64,000 bases of DNA from Myceligenerans crystallogenes. GTDB lineage: Bacteria; Actinomycetota; Actinomycetes; Actinomycetales; Cellulomonadaceae. The position numbers and the translations under genes were made by a program. The stretch lies in assembly GCF_039529775.1 (NCBI RefSeq), contig NZ_BAAANL010000002.1, positions 434,001 to 498,000 of the forward strand, in the 5' to 3' direction. This document shows positions 58,934 through 64,000 of the stretch, in pieces (positions within the stretch are counted from its first letter, which is position 1; every line of letters starts with the position of its first letter). Below the pieces are notes generated by a model, which had not been told where the DNA came from, did no database searches, and saw nothing but the letters and a program-made list of their open reading frames with translations.

Positions 58934-60001
58934 ATGGACCTCACGCCGGCCGCGCATGATTCTCGCGAGCGGAACTCCCACGCCAACGGCGACGTCGGCG
59001 ACTCCGGCGGCGGGATCGTGGTCATGGAATCGCGCGAACCCGTCGTCAGCCTGTCGGGCGCGCGGGCGGACCTGCTGGCCGGTCTCCGTGGGCGCCGTCC
59101 CGTGCTGGTGACCGGGCCGGGATCGAAGCTGACCCGTCCGCTGCACGACCTGGTGCAGGCCGCCGGCGGGGCGTGGGTCGTGCGGCAGGACGGCGGGGCG
59201 ATGAGCGACGGCGTCACCGGGCTGCCGGTCGCTCGACCTCAGGACGCCGTGACCGGTGGCGGACGTGCCGGCCGGCTCGAGGCGGCGTCGTCGGACACGA
59301 GCCTCCTGACGACGCACGGCGCCACCGACGGCCTGGTGCAGGTGCTGCGGCTGGAGATCGCGGTGCGGAGCAGCCTGCAGAGTCGCGGGCTCGGGCGGAC
59401 GGCCGCGCGCGCCGTCGAACACCTCACCGGGCGGGAGCCCGCGGGGTGGGGAACGGCCGAGCCGGCGCTTGAGCAGTGGGACGACGAGGCGATCTACCTC
59501 TACGCCGAGCGGCGATCACCCCGGCCCACCTATGTGGTGGTGGCCGGGCGCGGGGTGGTCGGGTCGCTGCTGATCCGGCGGACCGGGCAGGGAATCGAGG
59601 AGCTTTCCACGCTCGATATCGCGCTGGGACCCGCGGGAGCCGATGCCGTGGCGGAGGCCGAGCGGCGGGCGCGGGACTTCCTGGACTGGCTCCCCGCGCA
59701 GCCGATCGTGAACCACGCGATGACGTCCACCTTCGCCGGGCGGGCGGATCTGCTGATCGCTCCCGCGTCCGGGGCGACGGCCGCTCCGCTGCACCTGGTG
59801 ATCGGGGCGCCGACGCTGCGGGAGCGGGAGGTCCCGCTCGATGAGGCCGTCGGGCGGTTCGGGGCCGAGCGGCAGGCGCGGGGGCGGATGGTGGCGCTGC
59901 GGTTTCCGCTGGCGGGGAACGGAGCGGGGTCTGGCTGGGAGCGGGCGCGGGAGATCGCGCGCTGGGTCGGCGGGACGGACGAGGGTTCGCGGCCCGTCTG
60001 A
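58934..60001 (+). CDS. Second DUF6177-like ESX-associated protein
   Basis: 355 aa, paralogue of 46910-48052. AGGAWVVRQDGGAMSDGVTGLPVARPQDAV, GREPAGWGTAEPALEQWDDEAIYLYAERR and YVVVAGRGVVGSLLIRR align with the blocks of the other copy. No catalytic motif was recognised. The N-terminal 30 residues from ATG 58934 are polar and may be artefactual, since an ATG at 59024 (MESREPVVSL) also fits; neither has a good ribosome site. It is divergent from the effector operon. Confidence 0.7.
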   Translation: MDLTPAAHDSRERNSHANGDVGDSGGGIVVMESREPVVSLSGARADLLAGLRGRRPVLVTGPGSKLTRPLHDLVQAAGGAWVVRQDGGAMSDGVTGLPVARPQDAVTGGGRAGRLEAASSDTSLLTTHGATDGLVQVLRLEIAVRSSLQSRGLGRTAARAVEHLTGREPAGWGTAEPALEQWDDEAIYLYAERRSPRPTYVVVAGRGVVGSLLIRRTGQGIEELSTLDIALGPAGADAVAEAERRARDFLDWLPAQPIVNHAMTSTFAGRADLLIAPASGATAAPLHLVIGAPTLREREVPLDEAVGRFGAERQARGRMVALRFPLAGNGAGSGWERAREIARWVGGTDEGSRPV

Positions 60002-60024
60002 TCGGTCGGCAGGTTGCCGGCGTC

Positions 60025-60055
60025 TTGTGGTGGGCCGATTCGAACGACATATGTA
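60025..60055 (+). promoter_or_regulatory. AT-rich promoter-like element
   Basis: TTGTGG (60025-60030), 17-19 bases, then CATATGTA (60048-60055). The -10 area holds the palindrome ACATATGT followed by five T residues, unusual in this GC-rich sequence. It lies ~105 bases upstream of the lipoprotein gene. Confidence 0.45.
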
Positions 60056-60161
60056 TGTTTTTCCGTGGAACCGGACACGCGCGATACGGTAGGCGCAGAC
60101 CGAGCGCCAACGGATCGCCGGCACCGGTGATCCTGCACGCCACCAGGAAGGGCACCACTCG

Positions 60162-60797
60162 ATGCACGTCCGCAAGCGCGCCATCACCCTCGTCGTGGGC
60201 GCGGCACTCGCAGCGTCCGGGCTGACCGCCTGCACCGGCGGGGCCGACGACCCGGAGCAGACGCTCGAGGAGCTGCAGGCCTCCGCCGAAGCCGGTGAAG
60301 TCTCGGCGTCGCCGTCGGGAGCGACGCTCAGCGCCGAGGACGCCGCGATCGAGGAAAAGCTGGACAGCGCGGTCGAGCGGTATCGCAAGTACCTCGCGAT
60401 CGGCGAGGAATACGCGGCGAAGGGCAGGAACGGATTCCCGGAGCTGCGCCGGCTGGGGTTCTACGGCAGCCAGGAGATGATGGACGCCGATATTTCCTTC
60501 TGGAACAAGATCACCCAGAACTCCCTCAAGCAGAAGGGGTCGCGGACGATCGTCGACGCCGAAGTCGTGGAGATCCAAGGCGACCCCCTGGCTGACATCG
60601 CCCGGAACCGGCTCGTGATGGACGTCTGCGTCGATGCGACGGCAGTCGATGTGGTGTGGCCCGACGGGAAGTCGGCCTTGGGCGAGCGCCCGGGGCGCAG
60701 CGTGATGCGATTCGAGATGCAGGGCCAGCCGGGTACGGACGAACAGGAAAGCTGGTGGTCGCTGGCGAAGGCGACCAAGACCGAGGAGAAGTGCTGA
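60162..60797 (+). CDS. Lipoprotein of unknown function
   Basis: 211 aa. The signal peptide ends LTACTGG (lipobox). A coiled, charged stretch (~50-95, EDAAIEEKLDSAVERYRKYLAIGEEYAAKG) is followed by an alpha/beta domain ending WWSLAKATKTEEKC, reminiscent of NTF2-like folds. The start follows AGGAAGG. It is co-transcribed with the next gene (one base between the stop and the TTG start). Not recognised beyond surface location. Confidence 0.78.
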   Translation: MHVRKRAITLVVGAALAASGLTACTGGADDPEQTLEELQASAEAGEVSASPSGATLSAEDAAIEEKLDSAVERYRKYLAIGEEYAAKGRNGFPELRRLGFYGSQEMMDADISFWNKITQNSLKQKGSRTIVDAEVVEIQGDPLADIARNRLVMDVCVDATAVDVVWPDGKSALGERPGRSVMRFEMQGQPGTDEQESWWSLAKATKTEEKC

Positions 60798-60798
60798 A

Positions 60799-61788
60799 TT
60801 GCGCGCAACGATCACGGCTGCAGCACTCCTTCTCGCGACAGCCATCACGATGGCACCCGCCACGGCAGCCGCACCAGCCGAACAGATCGTGATGGCCACG
60901 GAGACGGGCGAGACACCGCCGGTCAGCGGCGGTGGCATGGATGACATCGACATCGTCGCCGAGGAGAGCCCCGAGGATGGCGCGACTGATGACTCGTCGG
61001 AGTCGGAGGGCACCGGCGGTGGTCCGGCCAAGTGCTACGACGAGGGCAACGACAACGCCGAGGTCCCCTGCACCGACGGTAACGGTGGCTGGTGGGGAGG
61101 AACCTGCTACCTGAGCCAGGTACCCGAGGCCCAGCTCCCCGCCGCGGACGATCCGATCTGGCAGGGAAACCACCCCGACGGATACATCGTGGGCTGCTCG
61201 GGCTACGCGTGCACCGGCCGCGACCCCGCCAACGCCCCCGACCTCGCACCCGGGCAATGCCAGACCCAGTACACCGGCCTGATCTGGCTCCCCGAGCTCC
61301 CCGGCCCCGAGAACGTCGACGTCGAGGCCCTCGCCGAGAAGGCCGTCGAGCAGATGAACCTCCAGCCCGTCACCATCGGCATCGCCCCCGAGGACGAGCC
61401 CGGCTCCGTCGGCGCGGTCGGCCTGCCCGTCTGGGCCTGGGTCCGCGACGCGCGGCCCAACACCTTCGGCTCGATCCAAGAATCGGCGACCACCAGCAAT
61501 GTCACCGTCACCGCCCGCGCCTCGGTCACCACCGTCGAGTGGAACATGGGCGACGGCACGACCATCACCTGCGAAGGCCCCGGAACCCCCTACGACGAAT
61601 CCTACGGAGTCACCAGCTCCCCCGACTGCGGCCACGTCTACGACGAACAAGGAAACCCCTACACCGTCCGCGCCACCACCCACTGGACCATCACCTGGGA
61701 AGGCGCCGGCCAGACAGGCACCCTCGAGGCCGAACGCACCGCCGAGACACAGATCATCATCGGCGAGGTCCAGGTCCTCAACCGCTAG
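60799..61788 (+). CDS. Secreted Cys-rich protein with PKD-like C-terminus
   Basis: 329 aa. Signal peptide ~1-25 and an acidic Ser/Gly spacer (~45-75) precede a Cys-rich section (KCYDEGNDNAEVPCTDGNGG, WGGTCYLSQ, GYIVGCSGYACTGRD, GQCQTQY; seven Cys). A C-terminal beta-domain has VEWNMGDGTTITCEGPGTPY ... CGHVYDEQGNPYTVRATTHWTITW, the pattern of a PKD domain. The start is a TTG immediately after the lipoprotein stop. It is likely exported by Sec and surface-exposed; link to the ESX system is by position only. Confidence 0.78.
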   Translation: MRATITAAALLLATAITMAPATAAAPAEQIVMATETGETPPVSGGGMDDIDIVAEESPEDGATDDSSESEGTGGGPAKCYDEGNDNAEVPCTDGNGGWWGGTCYLSQVPEAQLPAADDPIWQGNHPDGYIVGCSGYACTGRDPANAPDLAPGQCQTQYTGLIWLPELPGPENVDVEALAEKAVEQMNLQPVTIGIAPEDEPGSVGAVGLPVWAWVRDARPNTFGSIQESATTSNVTVTARASVTTVEWNMGDGTTITCEGPGTPYDESYGVTSSPDCGHVYDEQGNPYTVRATTHWTITWEGAGQTGTLEAERTAETQIIIGEVQVLNR

Positions 61789-62501
61789 ACCGGCACCGCT
61801 CCCGGACGCTCGCTCTCCACCGCGAGCCTTCCCGCAAGAAGCGTGGCAAGGCCAGAGGCGTCCTGCGCATCGAGCATGGCGAAATACGCCGACCGCTGAT
61901 CGACGGGCACGATCGCCGGAAACCCGAACCGGCGGATCGTCTGCAAGGCGATGACCGCACGTCCCGTACGGCCGTTGCCGTCGCTGAACGGGTGGATGCG
62001 TTCGAATGCGATGTGGGCACCCGCGATCGCTTCCATGAGCGCCGGGCCATCGAGGTTCGCCGTCTGCCACTCCGTCTGGTCCGCCCACTGGTGGATCAGA
62101 CCGGGCACCTGAGACGGCGGCGCCGGCTTCCACGACGCGCCGGTCACGACGTTGTCGGAGGACTTGAACCGGCCGAAGTCACGGGCGAGATGATCCATCA
62201 GGGCCGCGTGAACCTGAAGGACGAGACTGGTGGAGATCGGCTCACCGCCGGCGACGGCCTGCAAGATCCTGACCATCACCTCGCGGTGGTTGGCCACCTC
62301 GTACAGCTCACGGACGCGAGTGCCCGCGGCCGGAGTCCGCTCGTCGACGAGGAGCGTGATGGTGTCCGCGAGCGTGAGCGTGTTGCCCTCGATCGCCGCG
62401 GAGTGATGAGCGAGCCGCACCAGGACATCCTCGGCGTACTCCGGTGTCAGGACGGCCAGCTGCTGCACCTCGATCTGAAACCTCTCCCGGTCCCAGGTCA
62501 T
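61785..62501 (-). CDS. Fic-domain protein (probable AMP transferase)
   Basis: 238 aa. The catalytic motif HPFSDGNGRTGR (~170-181) is complete (HxFxDGNGRxxR), predicting transfer of AMP or another phosphate-linked group to a target protein. RLAHHSAAIEGNT near residue 30 fits the inhibitory helix motif (S/T)xxxE(G/N), so activity is probably self-restrained. ATG 62501 overlaps the AbrB-type gene stop. The last codon is followed convergently by the Cys-rich gene (4-base overlap). Confidence 0.92.
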   Translation of the reverse strand: MTWDRERFQIEVQQLAVLTPEYAEDVLVRLAHHSAAIEGNTLTLADTITLLVDERTPAAGTRVRELYEVANHREVMVRILQAVAGGEPISTSLVLQVHAALMDHLARDFGRFKSSDNVVTGASWKPAPPSQVPGLIHQWADQTEWQTANLDGPALMEAIAGAHIAFERIHPFSDGNGRTGRAVIALQTIRRFGFPAIVPVDQRSAYFAMLDAQDASGLATLLAGRLAVESERPGAVPV

Positions 62502-62704
62502 GACCGGGTCCGCCGGCTCCCGACGATGTTCATCAGCTCGTCGAGCCCGAGGCCCTCGTACTTGTTCACCGGCTTCACCTCGAGTACACCACCCAGCACC
62601 GTCACCTCGACCGGATCGCCCGCGTTCAGGCCCAGCGCACGCAGCTCGGACGGGCTGATCGTGATGCCTGTCGAGTTCCCGATCGTGACGATCTTCTTCC
62701 GCAT
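62498..62704 (-). CDS. AbrB/MazE-type DNA-binding protein (antitoxin-like)
   Basis: 68 aa. MRKKIVTIGNSTGITISPSELRALGLNAGDPVEVTVLGGVLEVKP is a complete SpoVT/AbrB swapped-hairpin domain, with a short acidic/helical tail. The start is six bases after TACCCT (leaderless) inside a palindrome, so it probably represses its own operon. It is coupled by ATGA overlap to the Fic gene, as in toxin-antitoxin pairs. Confidence 0.9.
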   Translation of the reverse strand: MRKKIVTIGNSTGITISPSELRALGLNAGDPVEVTVLGGVLEVKPVNKYEGLGLDELMNIVGSRRTRS

Positions 62705-62730
62705 ACGAACAGGGTAACACCATGTTCGTA
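62704..62730. promoter_or_regulatory. Operator of the AbrB-Fic operon
   Basis: TACGAACA (62704-62711) and TGTTCGTA (62723-62730) are perfect 8-bp arms separated by 11 bases. The repeat spans the -10-like TACCCT (62716-62711) and reaches the start codon, so bound AbrB-type protein would block transcription. Confidence 0.65.
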
Positions 62731-62744
62731 CATGAGTTCCGTAA

Positions 62745-63464
62745 CTACAGGAACGGATTCGTCGCCAGTTCTCGTTGGACCGTCGTGGTCGGGCCGTGGC
62801 CCGGGACGACCGTCAGGGACGGGGCCAGGCGCCCGACGACGTCGTGCACCGTCGAGCGCATCGTCGCGCCGTCGCCGCCGGGGAGGTCCGTGCGGCCGAT
62901 CGAGCCGGCGAACAGGACGTCGCCGGTGAACGCGATACCGAACGGCTCGTCCAGGAGGTACAGCGTGGAGCCCTCCGTGTGACCCGGCGCGTGAACGGCC
63001 CGCAGGGTCAGCGCGCCGAACGCGAGGTCCGCGGCGCCGTCGGGCATCTCGATGCCCTCGATCCGCGCCGGGACGCGGTACGTCTCCGGCGAGAAGCCGA
63101 GGCCGGCCAGTTCCTGGCCCAGCGCGCCGCTCACGATCGCCTCTCCCCCGTCGCCGGACAGCGTGCCGAACGGGTCGGCGAGCCGGTAGGCGTCGGCGGC
63201 GTGCAGGCGCAGCGGGATGTCGTACCGGTCGCACAGCCCGGCGGCGTCCCAGGTGTGGTCGGCGTGGCCGTGCGTCGCCAGGACGGCGCGGGGGCGCAGA
63301 CCCTGCTCCTCGACGACCCGCGCGACGCCGTCGGACACGCCGGCCCCGGCGTCGATGATCACGCAGTCCCGCGGGCCGGCGCCCGCACCGGGCGCCGCCA
63401 CGATGCAGCAGTTCGTCCCGAAGACGGGCGCGACGACGACGTGGACCTGCGCGGATTCGCTCAC
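62745..63464 (-). CDS. MBL-fold hydrolase, glyoxalase-II-like
   Basis: 239 aa. The metal ligands are THGHADHTWD (HxHxDH), APGHTEGS and the downstream GDVLFAGSIGRTDLPGGD, VPGHGPTTT His/Asp residues, all typical of hydroxyacylglutathione-hydrolase-like proteins. Actinobacterial members may act on mycothiol or bacillithiol thioesters. GTG 63464 begins the beta-strand VHVVVAPVFGTNCCIV; a GTG at 63521 behind GGGGCGGG would add 19 residues and is possible. Confidence 0.9.
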   Translation of the reverse strand: MSESAQVHVVVAPVFGTNCCIVAAPGAGAGPRDCVIIDAGAGVSDGVARVVEEQGLRPRAVLATHGHADHTWDAAGLCDRYDIPLRLHAADAYRLADPFGTLSGDGGEAIVSGALGQELAGLGFSPETYRVPARIEGIEMPDGAADLAFGALTLRAVHAPGHTEGSTLYLLDEPFGIAFTGDVLFAGSIGRTDLPGGDGATMRSTVHDVVGRLAPSLTVVPGHGPTTTVQRELATNPFL

Positions 63465-63603
63465 CGGGACACCGTACTGCGGCACCGCCGGCGGGCTCGG
63501 CGGCAGCTCGCGAGGCGCCACCCCGCCCCGGACACGACGGTGCGCCGGGCCACGAGGCCCCGGCGCACGTCGTCGGGCTGGTGCCGCCGCGCGGCGGCGA
63601 CCG

Positions 63604-64000
63604 TCAGACGTCCGGCTCGTCGTCGGGCCGACGACGACGGGCGCCGCGGCCGTCCGGATCGGGGCCGCCGTGCGGGCCGGGGTGCCCGTGCGGGCCCCTG
63701 CGGCGCCGGCCGCCGCGACCCGGGCCGAAACCGGCGAAGGCGCCCGGTCCCCAGCCGCCGAAGCCGGCCGGGCCGAAGCCGCCGCGGCGGCGCATCTCCT
63801 CGAACGCCTCGCGGCGTTCGGTGAACTCCTCGCCGAACTCGGTCTCGGCGCGCTCCAGGACGCGGCCGAGGTAGGCGCTGAGCCGGGCGACCTCGTCGTC
63901 CTCGAGGACGTCGAGGAGGTCGCCGGCGGGGGCGGGCTCGGTGGCGGCCTGCTCGGCCTCCTGCCCGGCGGCCGTGAGGCGGACGACGACGACGCGCTTG
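63604..64000 (-). CDS. Probable MarR-type regulator, N-terminus outside window
   Basis: 132 codons visible. RVVVVRLTAAGQEAEQ looks like the wing end of a MarR-family winged helix. Helices follow (LSAYLGRVLERAETEFGEEFTERREAFEEMRRR), then a low-complexity Gly/Phe/Arg/Pro tail (GFGPAGFGGWGPGAFAGFGPGRGGRRRRGPHGHPGPHGG). The DNA-recognition helices lie beyond the right edge, so the assignment is provisional. Confidence 0.6.
   Translation of the reverse strand, partial: KRVVVVRLTAAGQEAEQAATEPAPAGDLLDVLEDDEVARLSAYLGRVLERAETEFGEEFTERREAFEEMRRRGGFGPAGFGGWGPGAFAGFGPGRGGRRRRGPHGHPGPHGGPDPDGRGARRRRPDDEPDV

Noticed and set aside
62704..62730. LexA/SOS box (CGAACA...TGTTCG)
   Set aside because: The spacing between half-sites is 11 bases rather than the short spacer of actinobacterial SOS boxes, and the site sits on an AbrB-type gene start.

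Overview
The window is chromosomal DNA of a high-GC (roughly 70-75%) Gram-positive actinobacterium. Evidence includes many GTG starts, ATGA gene overlaps, TetR/AraC/ECF regulators, a menaquinone-type succinate dehydrogenase, an ESX (type VII) secretion locus and secreted plant-polymer enzymes. The cellulase/esterase content suggests the Cellulomonas-Cellulosimicrobium-Promicromonospora part of the Micrococcales; this is an inference, as no rRNA is present. About 58 genes fill the window. No gene-free stretch exceeds 300 bases. I see no tRNA, rRNA, CRISPR array, insertion sequence or replication origin.

1-8114 (minus): one long urea operon, urtABCDE (urea ABC importer) followed by ureABCFG, cut by the left edge inside ureG. 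Its leader carries an iron-box-like palindrome and a GlnR-like site. 8267-15146 (minus): gap, a GlxA-type AraC regulator, a small gene plus sdhCAB, and an ATP-grasp gene. 15307-24170: a CE2-like esterase, a divergent XRE-cupin regulator with a thioredoxin-reductase-like/methyltransferase pair, ppk2, an SDR/TetR divergent pair with twin operators, and a GH5-X2-CBM46 cellulase.

24215-44834: RidA and alpha/beta hydrolase genes; a DUF222-HNH gene broken by one base in a G tract; an ArsR-like regulator with an MFS exporter; a very large secreted phosphodiester glycosidase/metallophosphoesterase; a GH5-CBM13 hydrolase; an ene-reductase; an ECF42-like sigma factor with its DGPF protein; a thioesterase; a methyltransferase; LtrA; and RecQ.

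44954-61788 is the most interesting part, a compact type VII secretion island. Two WXG100 genes face an operon of FHA protein, DUF6177-like protein, small membrane protein, EccD, MinD-like ATPase and EccC; recognisable EccB, EccE and MycP are absent. Convergent to eccC is a five-gene minus operon: a WXG100/DUF6507-like partner, a 622-aa protein with a helical targeting half and a C-terminal GHSQGG lipase-like half, a lipoprotein, and two small proteins. Base composition falls from about 75% to about 60% GC within the lipase gene, as in modular polymorphic toxins. I read this operon as a candidate secreted lipase effector with a lipoprotein immunity protein. A second DUF6177-like gene and a lipoprotein/Cys-rich secreted protein pair close the island.

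61785-64000: an AbrB-Fic toxin-antitoxin-like pair, a glyoxalase-II-like hydrolase, and the C-terminal part of a probable MarR-type regulator cut by the right edge.
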